Counted from the stretch's first letter, positions 44,344 to 55,392 are shown. The stretch is 64,000 nucleotides of DNA from Closterium sp. Naga37s-1 (GCA_947471745.1 CANJKZ010000927.1:442501-506500), one strand, 5' to 3'. The notes: generated by a model from the letters alone, not told the origin. Translations and numbers: made by a program.

Positions 44344-44787
44344 AAGCTCCCTAGTGGGAACGAATTTTTTTTAAAGGGCCCACCACGATTTTTTTTTTCC
44401 TGCCCTGCCCGAAGCGCGCTGCCGCGCCTGCCTCCCCCGTCGCGCGCCTCGCGCCTGCCTCATCTGCGCCGTCGAGCGCCTGCCCTGCCGTCGCGGCCCT
44501 GCCGTCGCGGCCCTGCCCGTCGCGGCCGTGCCTTGTCGCCGCCCGTCGCGGCCCTTCTTTGCCGGCCGTCGCGGCCCTACCATACCGCCCTACGTCGCGG
44601 CCCTGCCCTGCTGCCCTACGTTGCAGCCCTGTCCTGCCGCCCCACATAACGGCCTGCCGTCACCGCCATCGCACCTGCTGCCGCCGTCGCGGCCCTGCCT
44701 TGCCGCCGTCGCGCCTGCAGCCGCCGTCGCGACCGCGCTGTTTCTGCTACTACTGCTGTTTCTGCTGCTACTGCTGCTACTGCCGCC

Positions 44788-46823
44788 ATGGCTAGCCCTA
44801 TAGTTCTTACCTTTGATGCTGAGGGTCATGGAGTTGACTTCAATGTATAGGTAGATGATCTGCAGCTGTTTCTTCAGTGCGATAGCAAAGACTACTGCTG
44901 CACCTCGCTTTTTGATCTCACATCTGGCGCCTCTGCTGCTCCTGCTGCCGATGCTGACAGTACTGTTCACTCGAAGTGGACTATTCGTGACGATGTTGCT
45001 CGCCTTGCTGTTCGTAGTCACCTGCCTTCTGCTGAGCGCACGCACTTTGGCCAGTACAAGACTGCTAAGTCTTTGTATGACGCTGTCGTGGCGCGCTACT
45101 CCTCCCTGCCACTGCTACCCTCAGCCGCCTCATGCTACCGTACTTGTTCCCTGACCTGGCCGCCTTTGCCACAGTCGCTAACCTCATTACTCACCTCCGC
45201 ACTAGTGACGCCCGCTACCGCGCTGCACTTCCCCCCGAGTTCTGCGCCAAGAACCCGCCCCCCATGTACATCACCCTCTTCTACCTAGTCACCCGTCTCC
45301 CTGACTCCCTTTCCTCAGTCAGGGACCACTTTCTCTCCCTTTGCCCCACTACGCTCACCGTCGACTTGCTAGAGGAGCGCCTCACTGCCGCTGAGAAGAG
45401 TATAGTTGCTGTAGGTGCTTCTCGCAGCGACCCCCGCACCCCTTTCTTTGAGGGGTGTTCCCCCGTTCCCCTTTTGCCCTCTGTTGCTTCTGCTGCTACT
45501 GTCGACCTCCTTGGCACAGAGGAGGTCGGGGCTGCGTCGGCTCCTAGTGGGAGGCGTTGTAGCAGCAAGGGCAAGGGGGGCAAGGGTGGTGGAGGGGATG
45601 GCGGGGGCGGCGGTGGTGGCGGTGGAGGAGGCGGAGGGAGTGGGGGTGGAGGCAAGGGTGGTGGTGGGAGTGGGGGCGTTGGTGGCGGCGGTGGAGGTGG
45701 TGGAGGCAGCGGTGGCGGTGGTGGAGGCAGCGGTGGTGGAGGAAGCGGCAGCGGCGGTGGAGGCGGTAGCGGCGGCGGTGGAGGTGGCGGAGGCGGTGGT
45801 GCTGGTCGAGGTGGGTCTACGCAGCGTGGAGGCTTTGGCGGCAGCCACCGCCAGCAGCAGTCGCGTTCCCGCGAGACCCCGTCGCCCCAGCAGCTTCGTG
45901 AGTGGTACGCTGGGCGTGGGAGGTCTGGGGGTGCTGGTCCCTGCACTTACGTTCTCCGCACTGGCGGGCGCCGTGGGGAGACTTGCAAAAAACCACACAC
46001 GTCGCAGCGCTATTTCGGTCGCCTGTCTGACGCCTGGCGCGTACAGTTTCCTGACACTGCTAAGCTCCCTAGCTGGGCTGATCTGCTTAGGCAGAATGTT
46101 GATATCTTTGCTCTTGACTATGATGCTATCCTTGCTGCCATGTATGCTGTGACTATTAGTGCTGAGGGTGACTGTTACATGTGTGTGCCGCCCAACCCAG
46201 GTATAGAGTCTATTGCTCTAGGTACTGGTGAGGCTGCTGCTCTAGGTGCTAGTGAGTCTGCTGCTCCAGGTGCTGGTGAGTCTGCTCTCTCTGGTACTGC
46301 CCCTGCTCAGGCCTTGCACACCTTCACACTTGACTCAGGTGCTTCGCGCTCTTTCTTTCGCGACAGCACCACACTCACGCCGCTCAGTCGGCCAGTTGCA
46401 GTCTCCCTGGCGGACCCCTCTGGGGGCCTAGTCCTTGTGCACTCCTCCATGGTCCTGCCGTGTCCTGCTGTCCCGTCTAGCTCACTGTCGGGTCTCCACC
46501 TCCCCTCGTTCTCTACGAACTTGGTGAGTGGAGCTGCCCTCCAGGATGAGTGGGTTGACTACTTCTTTCCTCGAGGTCAGCGTGTGACCCACTGTACGTG
46601 CTCCCGGACCGGTCGGCACCTGGCCACGTTTACTCGAGCTCCTGGCTCGAGTCTGTACACACTGACTACTGTGTCCCCTCACGTAGTTGCATCTACGTCT
46701 GCGTTTGCGTCAGATCAGATCGCGGCCCCCTGCTCGTGTCGCTCTTTGTCGCACCAGACCGTCCTCTGGCACCACCGTCTTGGTCACCCCTCGGTGCAGC
46801 ACCTTCGTGGCATGCACCGCCGT
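44788..46823 (+). pseudogene. copia D Gag, protease and start of pre-integrase
   Basis: The gag ATG at 44788 is followed by a TAG at 44848 (TGG in C) and a frameshift near 45105; the main frame opens before 45132. Gag capsid region as in C. Then about 115 residues of nearly pure Gly with Ser (45590-45800), SPQQLREWYAGRG, and a zinc-like CTYVLRTGGRRGETC followed by KKPHTSQRYFGRLSDAW. Protease LDSGASRSFF comes next. HHRLGHPSVQHLRGMHRR is cut by the E1 LTR at 46824; the ORF reads 36 codons into E1. Confidence 0.87.
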
Positions 46824-47200
46824 TGTGAGAGTACGACGGCTTATGCTGGCTTTGCTAGCTTGCCTGGAATTTATTATGTTATTACTAGCTTAGCTTTATT
46901 TTATCTTGCATGCTTTTGCTTGATTTCCTAGGTTCGTTGCCTTTACTATAGCTATTATAGTTGTAGGCACCGAACTAGGTTGGGTGCACCGAATTCTAGG
47001 CTTTTCGGTTGCCACCGAATTGCCTTCTACCGAATTCGGGAAGGATCCGTTCGGGACGCTTCGCGACCCGCAGAACCTTCTAGTAACACCCGGGTTACTG
47101 CCTTTGTGTCGAGCCTATATATAGCCTCGCCTTGTACCCAGGTGAATAATTCAATAGAATCATCTTTCCTGAACCAGATCCTCATACTTGGTATCAGAGC
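46824..47200 (+). repeat. E1 5' LTR and primer-binding site
   Basis: 363 bp, TGTGAGAGTACGACGG..CCTCATA, then TGGTATCAGAGC (47189-47200). The E2 LTR has the same length. Confidence 0.93.
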
Positions 47201-47615
47201 AGGTTTACACGCGAGGTCTTCAACCGCTTAGTTCCGGCCTTTAAAAACCGTGGGGGCTACGACGAAAGCGCAGATACGAGTATGTAAAACGTGTTCCGCA
47301 CAATTTTTCTAAGTCCCCCTCGATCCGGTTTTTGAACACCCCTCAGATTTACTGGTGAAAAGGTTGGAGTTTCGACCGTTCGATCGAGTTTCATCTCAAC
47401 GGCCCAGAGAATTTCGCCCAAAACAGTTGGAATTTGGAGCGTCGGATCGAGTTTCTCCTCAACGGCCGAGATCGACTGTAAATTTTAATTCAGGGAGATT
47501 TACGCGACCTACAGAATTCGCGCTCGTCGATTCTACAGTCAACTCGACTCGCAGTAAGTCGACCAGCACCTAGAATTTGATTATTTTCGTCGCGCATCTT
47601 CCTATAAATCGCCAA

Positions 47616-48566
47616 ATGGAGGGAAACAGAGAAATTTCAATACACAAAATCGCGGAGTTACGTGCCGAGCATATGCAGATACGTGAGGCGCTCCCACGAC
47701 TCGAGAAACTCCTTGCAAACCAGTCGGCAACCGCCACAGCAGCAGCGAATGCAGCAGCGACAGCAGCAGCAACAGCAGCAGCAGCAGCAGCGGCGACACC
47801 GACAATTCTACCTGCGACAACGACAGCAGCTACAGTTAACCTCGAAGCAGTGAAGCCGAGGCTACCGGAGGCGTTCGATCCTACAGTAAAAGGGAACGAC
47901 GTTCCTCGATATGTAGCTGAACTCGAAATTTACTTCGAAGCTGTTGGATGCACGACCCCGACAAAAGACGCAATGCGCATACGGCTCGCAGCAACACTGT
48001 TACGAGGCCCAGCTCTAGAGTGGATCAACAACAGAATTGTCCAAGGCGAGGGGACGTGGGCGCAGTTTCGGGCAGCACTGATCGAACAGTTCGACACGTT
48101 GAACAGTAGCTACTACGGAACACGACGCAACATGCCGACTAGTGGCATGGGGCGATTGGCACCACCCACGACTGCCGACGCAATGGAGAACGACGAGGGC
48201 GATGTGGAGCAGCGGCTAGCAAAAAACGAGACGTGCAAATTTTGCGGCGCTACAGGACATCGTATCTTGGCGTGTTGGAAAATGAAGAGAAGGCGTGCGG
48301 AGCTGAGGGACAAGAACAGTGTGGCACCCCCGAAGCAGAAAACGGACAACGTGGCAACTTCGGAGAGGGCGAAAAAAGGAGAATATGGTGGCGCAAATTT
48401 AAAACGTCACGACCAGCCGGCACCAGAGGAAATCGCCGAGACTAAAGAAGGATCCGCGAAACAAGACCCTGCACCGACCGGGAAACTCCAGCCGTACACC
48501 CCGACAAGTAAGAATATTACTTCTCGTGGGTTTCAAGCCTTTATTAAGGGAGAGTCAGAAATTTAA
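47616..48566 (+). CDS. E1 gypsy Gag
   Basis: 316 codons from ATG 47616 (the open frame extends back to 47577, but E2 conserves this ATG). N-terminal helix IHKIAELRAEHMQIREALPRL, an Ala tract from CAG-rich DNA read as GCA, capsid with FDPTVKGNDVPRYVAELEIYF and LLRGPALEWINN, and a CKFCGATGHRILAC zinc knuckle. It stops at TAA 48564. E2 has no stop there (EIKPVPGN), so the family probably made one Gag-Pol. Confidence 0.88.
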   Translation: MEGNREISIHKIAELRAEHMQIREALPRLEKLLANQSATATAAANAAATAAATAAAAAAATPTILPATTTAATVNLEAVKPRLPEAFDPTVKGNDVPRYVAELEIYFEAVGCTTPTKDAMRIRLAATLLRGPALEWINNRIVQGEGTWAQFRAALIEQFDTLNSSYYGTRRNMPTSGMGRLAPPTTADAMENDEGDVEQRLAKNETCKFCGATGHRILACWKMKRRRAELRDKNSVAPPKQKTDNVATSERAKKGEYGGANLKRHDQPAPEEIAETKEGSAKQDPAPTGKLQPYTPTSKNITSRGFQAFIKGESEI

Positions 48567-48569
48567 ACG

Positions 48570-49073
48570 GTGCCGGGTAATTTGGGGACCCTACTCCGGA
48601 GCGCTAATAAGGGTCGAGCGTTCCGAGGAGTTAATATTCTCTCCCAGCAGCACTGTTTAAAGGCTCCCTGTTCCCCACAAATGAAGCCTACACAGTTGCA
48701 AAGGTTTAGGGGAAGGTTCCAGGCCCAAGAGAAGCTGAATCGGCCTCGGATAAATCCTTCTAACATTTCTCAGTTGAAAATTGATATTGAAGCTGCATCT
48801 TCGAGCGCAGGACCTAGGGATGACATATTCGACGTACCCTACGATCCTATAAGCGATACCATCTACGGCTACTCGGAGCAGCAGCAATCACTAGTACTCG
48901 AGGTGATCTGCAACGGGCGTCGCCTCCAGACCCGGGTGGACAGTGGTGCGTCCCACTTGGTGTGCGACCGCGGGACGTTGGAGAAAATTGGAGAATCCTC
49001 AGAAGAGACCCAGTTTACAGCAACGATGGTGGACGGTACGAAGCTTCCCATCCACGGCGAGTCAACACTATAG
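48570..49073 (+). pseudogene. E1 protease region
   Basis: Same frame as gag. It has linker KAPCSPQMKPTQLQRFRG and aspartic protease LQTRVDSGASHLVCDRG. The frame stops at TAG 49071 and continues without shift to [19 protein letters not shown], so the stop is a point change, probably from CAG. Confidence 0.85.
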
Positions 49074-49088
49074 CTGCAGATAAGGGCG

Positions 49089-50027
49089 TTGAGGTGGAAG
49101 CCGATGTTGCCGATCACGAACATCAAGGGATTCGATTTCATCTTGGGGCGTGATTTTTTGAAGCGGTTCAACCCCGAGATCGACTGGGTCAACCGGAAAA
49201 CGTGCATCTATAACAACGGGAAACGAGTGGAGCTGCGAAGCTGGGCGGATATAGGGAATGTTCCTGAGAACGTGAAGGAGTTGCAGCAGTTCCTAGGCTT
49301 AGCCAACTACTACAACAGGTTCGTGTCACTGTACGCTAAGACAGCAGCGCCACTGACCGACCTACTGAAAAAGGATACGCCCTACAAATGGGATACTCCT
49401 CAACAGCAAGCCATGGAGCACCTACAGACAGCACTGACTACAGCGCCAGTACTCATCCTACCGGATCCAGACAGAGACTACGTGGTGGGAGCAGACGCTA
49501 GTGACCAAGTAGTCGGAGCAGTACTGACGCAGGATCACGGACGTGGTTTGCAGCCCATCGCCTACCTCAGTAAGAAGCTACACGGAGCAGAACTGAATTA
49601 CCCCATCCATGACAAGGAAGCCTTAGCGATAGTCATAGCCTTCAAGGCATGGAGGTGCTACCTAGAGGGAGCCAAGACTACAGTTTACATTGACCACTGC
49701 AGCCTCAAATACCTGAAGTCGCAGCCGACGCTCTCACGACGACAGGTGCGGTGGTTGGACTTCTTGGAGACCCAATTCCACTACGACATCGTCTACAAGC
49801 CCGGGCTACACAACAAAGCAGACGCGTTGAGACGCCCCGGACATGTAGTAGGGATCCAGCTCGACGGGATGAACCCTCTGCTCAAGGGTCTATTCCAACA
49901 TGGGTACTCCGTGGACGCAGAGATTACTACGGCAGAGAAGCAGAAGCTGTTACAGTGGGAGAAGAACTTAGCTGTAAGAAAGGGATCAGTAAAGATTTGG
50001 GTACCGAAATATGCCCCGCTCCGATAG
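49089..50027 (+). pseudogene. E1 RT remnant and RNase H, with in-frame deletion of the RT palm
   Basis: The protease end ([16 protein letters not shown]) passes in frame through [15 protein letters not shown] into the RT thumb ([15 protein letters not shown]). The whole fingers/palm with YxDD is absent; X3 keeps about 300 residues here. RNase H follows ([37 protein letters not shown]), then [18 protein letters not shown]. Stop TAG at 50025, same frame continuing to integrase. Confidence 0.88.
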
Positions 50028-51277
50028 ATTCTGCTGGAGGAGCTTCACGACGTAAAGTACGCGGGACATTTCGGGAGCAACAAGACGTTAGCGGGAATAG
50101 CAAAGTATTACTACTGGCCCCGGATGGCAGCAGACGTGCAGCAGTTCGTCACCTCTTGCGACACGTGCCAGCGGATGAAGAGTAGCAAGCAGAAAAACCA
50201 GGGTTACATCAGCCTCTACCCGTACCGGAGCAGCCATGGCAAGTTGTCAGCCTAGAATTCATCGGCTACCTTCGACCTCACGAGGGCATGTTGCTATACT
50301 CGTGGTGATCGACAAGTTCTCTAAAATGGGACACTTCATCCCGACAAACGCCACGGCTGCAGCTGAAGCAACTGCTCGCCTCTTCTTCGACCGCATCATC
50401 ACCATCCACGGCATCCCCGCTACACTCATCTCAGACAAAGACCCCAAATTCACGAGTAAGTTCTGGAAGGAGCTCATGGGACTGTTGGGGACAAAGCTTG
50501 CAATGTCTTTAGCATACCACCCCCAGACTGACGGACAGACTGAGCGACTCAATAAAGTGGTTGAACAGTTACTGCGCACAGCTTGCTAAGACGATGTCAG
50601 CCATTGGGATACACAATTACCGACCCTAGAATTCGCTTACAACAACGCAACACATGCGGCCACAGGGAAAACTCTTTTCTTCCTGTGTTACGGACGGGAA
50701 CCACTCACGCCACAGCAGCCAACCAAACCGGCGCACGTCCAAGCCGCACACGACTTCGTCACCACCATGCAGCAGCTATGGGAGAAGTCTCAGCGACGTC
50801 TCACCACGATGCAGAACTCCCGGAAGCAGTATGCCGATCGCCAGCGACGTGATCACTCAGTAGCAGTCGAAGATCAGGTGCTTCTTGACACGCGCAACTT
50901 GAACCTGTCTCACCTACCGTCCGAGCTCCGGCCTCGCTTCTGTGGTCCTTTTCGCGTTGAGGCACAGGTGACACCAGTAACATTCCGCTTGCGCTTACCT
51001 ACTACGTGGAAGCTTCACGACGCTTTCCATGTTTAGCTACTAAAGCCCTACAAGGACCCCAACCAACAGTTCCAGGGATGCCAGCTACCGCCACCACCAC
51101 CTGTTCTCATACAGGATGAACCAGAGTACGAGGTGGAAAAAGTTCTCGCTCATCGACGCAGACGCGGCAACACGCTCGAGTTCCTGATACGCTGGAAGGG
51201 ATATGACCCATCGGAGGACAGTTGGGTTGCAGAAGCTGATATGGGCAACGCACGCTGTGCTCTCAAGGACTATCTTG
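50028..51277 (+). pseudogene. E1 integrase with C-terminal chromodomain
   Basis: H2C2 zinc finger (HDVKYAGHFGS, CDTCQRMKSS), then after a frameshift near 50240 the core: VVSLEFIGY (first Asp replaced by Glu), LISDKDPKFTSKFW (Asp kept) and DGQTERLNK (Glu kept). TAA at 50587 and TAG at 51034 interrupt the frame. GPF-like CGPFRVEAQV and LHDAFHV follow, then a chromodomain YEVEKVLAHRRRRGNTLEFLI with WKGYDPSEDSWVAEADM. The frame continues without a break into copia D. Confidence 0.88.
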
Positions 51278-52084
51278 TCAAGCAGCGCGCTGCTCCTCAC
51301 TCCTCGTTTCCCCCGACGACTGCTCCCCTGCAGACCCTACACATGGACGTGTGGGGCCCAGCCTGCGTCCATGGACAGGACCGCGAGCGGTACTTTTTGC
51401 TGGTTGTTGACGACTACTCGCGTTACACTACGGTCTTCCCCTTGCGCACCAAGGGTGAGGTCCCTGATGTTTTGATCCCTTGGATCCGCGCTGCCCGTCT
51501 CCAGCTCCGCGAGTGGTTCGGGACGGACTTTCCTGTCCTGCATCTGCACTCTGTCAGAGGTGGTGAGATTGCCTCTGACTTCCTGCGGGACTTTTGTCGT
51601 GGGGAGGGCATTCGCCAGACGTTCACGATCCCGGCCTCACCGCAGCAGAATGGGATTGCTGAGCACCGCATTGGATTAGTCATGGAGGTCGCTCGTACCT
51701 CCATGGTCCATGTGGCCGTTTGCGGTCCGTTACGCAGCGCATCAGGTCAACCTCTGGCCCCATGTCTCCTTGCCGGAGACCTTGCCCACACTGCATTGGA
51801 CGGGAGAGGTTGGCGGTGCGTCTGTGTTTCGGGACTGGGGTTCTCGTGCCTTTGTCCGCAATTCTACCGCGGACAAGCTCTCCGCCCGTTCTATTCCCTG
51901 CGTCTTCCTTGGCTTTGTCCCTGACGTGCCTGGCTGGCAGTTTACCACCCCACCTCGCGCCATATCCTGCCCTCTCAGGACGTCACGTTCGACAAGTCGG
52001 TTCCCTTTTACCGCCTCTTCCCCACCCGCACTGCTTCTCTCCCCCCCCCGCCACTCTTCCTTGCCCCAGGTCCTCATGCGGTAG
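51278..52084 (+). pseudogene. copia D integrase
   Basis: AAPHSSFPPTTAPLQTLHMDVWGP onward in the frame inherited from E1. First Asp kept, second lost (LHSVRGGEI; A has LHSDRGGEF), Glu kept (NGIAEHR). A frameshift near 51710 moves WPFAVRYAAHQVNLWPHV into another frame, which ends at 52084. About 30 residues between HRR (46823) and RQRAAPHSS are missing compared with A. Confidence 0.87.
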
Positions 52085-53015
52085 ACCCCCTCCCCCCTCA
52101 GCGTCCTGCTCCCTCAGGTGTGTCCCAGGTAGACGCTGTCGAGCCTATCGAGGTAGCGGTTGACTCTGGTGGTGCTGCTGGGGGTGCTGAGCCTGAGTGT
52201 GTGGAGCCTGGGGGTGCTGAGCCTGAGCGTGCGGAGCTTGGGGGTGCTGAGCCTGAGCGTGTGGAGCCTGGGGGTGCTGAGCCGGAGCGTGTGGAGTCTG
52301 GGGGTGCTGAGCCTGGGGTTGCTGAGTCTGAGGGTGTGGAGCCTGGGGGTGCTAAGTCTGAGGGTGCTGAGCCTGCGTTCGCTGAGACTGGGGGTGCTGA
52401 GTCTGCTGGAGTTCCTGCATGGGCCTCGTCTCAGCGGGAGCCTCTCTCCCCACCGCAGCTGCGCGAGTGGTTTGCTCGCCGCTGAAGACTCCAGCAAGGT
52501 GCTGCTTGAGCTGGAGCTGCTGGAGCTGCTGGAGGAGCTGGAGCTGCTGGAGCTGGATGTGCTGCCGGAGCTGGAGCTGCTGGAGGTACCGCTGGTGCTG
52601 GAGCTGCTGGAGGAGCTAGAGCTGTTGCAGCTGGAGGTGCTGGCGGAGCTGGAGCTACTGGAGGTACTGTGGGTACTGGAGCTGCTGGAGGAGCTGGAGC
52701 CGCTGGTACTGGAGGTGCCCGTGCTGGAGGTACTGGAGCTGTTGGGGCTGGTGGTGCTGCCGGAGTTGCTGCTGGAGGTGCTCCTGGAGCTGGAGCTGCT
52801 GGAGGTGCTGTAGCTGGTGGTGCTGCGAGAGTAGGAGCTGGAGTTCCTGGAGCTGGGGGTACTGGTGCTGTCTCTGCTGGTTCTGGAGGGGCTGTGCGGC
52901 CGCGGCCGTACTTCGTTCCGCTTCTTCAGCAGGTTCTTGGCCTCCCGCCTTCTATTGGTCCCACTCTTCCCTTACTGTGTCCACAGCTTGCCCAGCCGCA
53001 GTTGCAGCTATAGCC
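52085..53015 (+). pseudogene. copia D Gly/Ala-rich linker
   Basis: VEPGGAEPERVEPGGAEP-type decapeptide repeats, QREPLSPPQLREWFARR then TGA at 52483 (TGG in C), a repeat tract that now reads LELLEELEL because of a frameshift, and RPRPYFVPLLQQVLGLPPS. Confidence 0.8.
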
Positions 53016-53324
53016 AGCCTCTCCACTGCCTGGTCCTTCTCCTTACTCTGGACCGACTACAGGTCTTACGGAACGTCGTGAGCCTGAGACTCGTCCTGCA
53101 TCACCTGAGTCTCGTCCGTCGTCGCCTGTTCGCACTGTTCGCACTGTTCGCACTGGTAGTCGTGTCCCGCATCCGCGTCCTCCTCCTGTCCCAGGTACGC
53201 ACCAGATGGCACTTCGTCTTCCACTGCTCCACTACGTGTCCCTCTGCCGTCTCTTCTTGCGTCCTCTCTTGCTGATGGTCCGAACCCGGAGTCTGACTCC
53301 CTTCGTGCTGCTAGTCCTACTGTC

Positions 53325-55176
53325 ATGTCTCTACTGACCACTGTTGCCACTGACCCGTCATTTGAGTCCACTGTTGCGTCTGCCCTAGTTGCTGAGCTTG
53401 TTGACTTTGCTACCGCCTGTCGTCTAGACTACGCCGCTAGTCTTGTTGCTAAGTCTGAGTCTGTCTGTCCTCTGTCCGTCGGGGGTGAGTGTGCTCTTGG
53501 CACGGACGTCCTTGAGGACAGGCAGGAGGAGTTCCAGTGTTTTGCTGCTGCTCTACCTCATCTCGTGTCCATGCTGATTGCCCCTGAGGGAGACCCGGAT
53601 GCACCAGACATCCCGACCTCGCGCTCTTACGCAGAGGCGATAGAAGGTCCCTACTCCTCTCAGTGGCAGATAGCCATGGACGTAGAGATGGCTTCCTGAA
53701 AGTCCACAGGCACCTACGTCGACGAGGTTCCCCCGCCTGGGGCGAACATCGTTAGTGGCATGTGGATTTTGAGGGTGCAGCGGCCGCCAGGTTCTCCGCC
53801 TGTCTTCAAGGCGCGTTACGCTGCACGAGGCTTCAGTCAGCGAGAGGGAGTTGACTTCTTCCAGACCTTCTCCCCCACCCCGAAGATGACCACTCTTCGG
53901 GTTCGGCTGCACATAGCTGCTCAGCGTGACTACGAGCTGCACTCTCTTGACTTCAGCACTGCTTTCCTACAGGGCAGCCTGCACGAGGAGATCTGGCTGC
54001 GCCGCCCACCTGGCTTCACTAGGTCGTTTCCTCCTGGCACCCAGTGGAGCCTCCGGCGGCCAGTCTACAGTCTCCGCCAGGCGCTGCGTGAGTGGCACGA
54101 CACACTGAGGACGACCCTTGCGGCTCTTGGCTTTGCTCCTTCCACTGCCGACCCGTCGCTGTTTCTACGCACTGACACCACTCTGCCGTCGTTCTACATC
54201 CTCGTGTACGTCGATGACTTGGTCTTTGCTACTTCTGACACTGAGGGACTCGCCCACGTGAAGTCGGAGCTGCAGAAGAGACACACGCGCACAGACCTGG
54301 GTGAGCTGCACAGCTATCTTGGCTTGCGGATCACCCGGGACAGAGCACAACGCACCATTACTTTGACTCAGTCACACATGGTGCAGCACGTCCTTCAGCG
54401 CTTCGGCTTCACGTACTCCTCGCCACAGCCCACTCCTCTACCAACTCGCCACTCGCTCTCAGCTCTGCTTTCGAATGAGTCTGTAGAGCCGAGTGGCCCG
54501 TATCCAGAGCTTGTGGGCTGCCTCATGTACCTGATGACCTGCACTCGACCTGACCTGGCATACCCTCTTAGCATTCTTGCACGCTATGTTGCTCCTGGGA
54601 GACACCGGAAGGAGCACATGGATGCCGCTAAGAGGGTGTTGCGCTACTTGTGCAGTACGTCGGGCATGGGGCTCGTCCTTGGAGGACGGGCTCGAGTTCT
54701 CCTCACTGGTCACGCAGACGCTTCCTGGGCTGACGACTTGGCTACGCAGCGGTTGTCACAGGGTTACACTTTCAGCCTTGGCTCCGGCTCTGTTTCTTGG
54801 CGGTCTACCCGCTCGTCTTCTGTTCTCAGCTCCAGCTGTGAGGCTGAGATCTACGCAGGGGCCATGGCTGCACAGGAGTTACCTGCTGATCGACCTGGGA
54901 GAGCCGCCTCGTTCTCCTCTAGTGCTGTACGTTGACAACAAGGCCATGATTGCCTTGTGTCAGGAGCACAGACTGGAGCACAGGACAAAGCACATTTCTC
55001 TGCGCTACTTCCTTGCTCGAGAGCTGCAGCAGCGTGGTCAGCTTCATCTTGCATACGTGGCCACTCGGGCCAACACTGCTGATGTCTTCACCAAGGCACT
55101 CCAGCCTTGTGATCATCAGCGTTTCTGTACTGTTCTAGGCCTTGTGCCCACTGGGCCTCACTTACTTACTTCTTGA
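53325..55176 (+). pseudogene. copia D reverse transcriptase/RNase H
   Basis: 53325-53699 leads into RT and ends at TGA 53697 in MAS-stop-KSTG. 53760-54935 is open: VFKARYAARGFSQ, DFSTAFLQGSLHE, catalytic LVYVDDLVFAT, ITLTQSHMVQHVL, CLMYLMTCTRPDLAYPLSIL, RNase H GHADASWADD and SSSCEAEIYAG. A frameshift near 54880 moves LYVDNKAMIALCQEHR, KHISLRYFLAREL and ANTADVFTKALQ into another frame that ends at 55176. RT itself has an intact catalytic box. Confidence 0.9.
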
Positions 55177-55392
55177 CTTTGCTTGTATAGTGATCTCTAT
55201 ACATATACCTGCATGCTTCCTCTTGTTAGGTTGTGATCACTGTATTGTTTGTTCGCCTATATATCACTCTACATGTGAACTGGCCTTGTGGCCATTTGCT
55301 TGTGCTCAGAATGCGTAGTGACTTCGTGATCCACCCTGAGCTTGCTTTGCTTCTCTTGACTGGTCTTGTTACCTCTTGTTCTCCCCCACTTT

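Larger units (their letters stand above)
46824..51277 (+). mobile_element. gypsy chromovirus E1, nested in copia D, 3' LTR lost
   Basis: 5' LTR 46824-47186, PBS, gag, protease, RNase H, integrase and chromodomain in order. The RT palm is deleted and the 3' LTR is missing: the chromodomain runs straight into copia D integrase at a shared CAGCGC. E3 (20214-20650) shows the normal 3' end. The family is named here from E1, E2 and E3. Confidence 0.92.

Noticed and set aside
45281..45946. Proline-rich minus-strand ORF resembling an extensin
   Set aside because: Antisense of the Gly-rich tract of D Gag.
51127..51924. A domesticated chromodomain-integrase host gene
   Set aside because: Both halves continue into their parent elements, the integrase has a lost catalytic Asp, and the frame breaks soon after.
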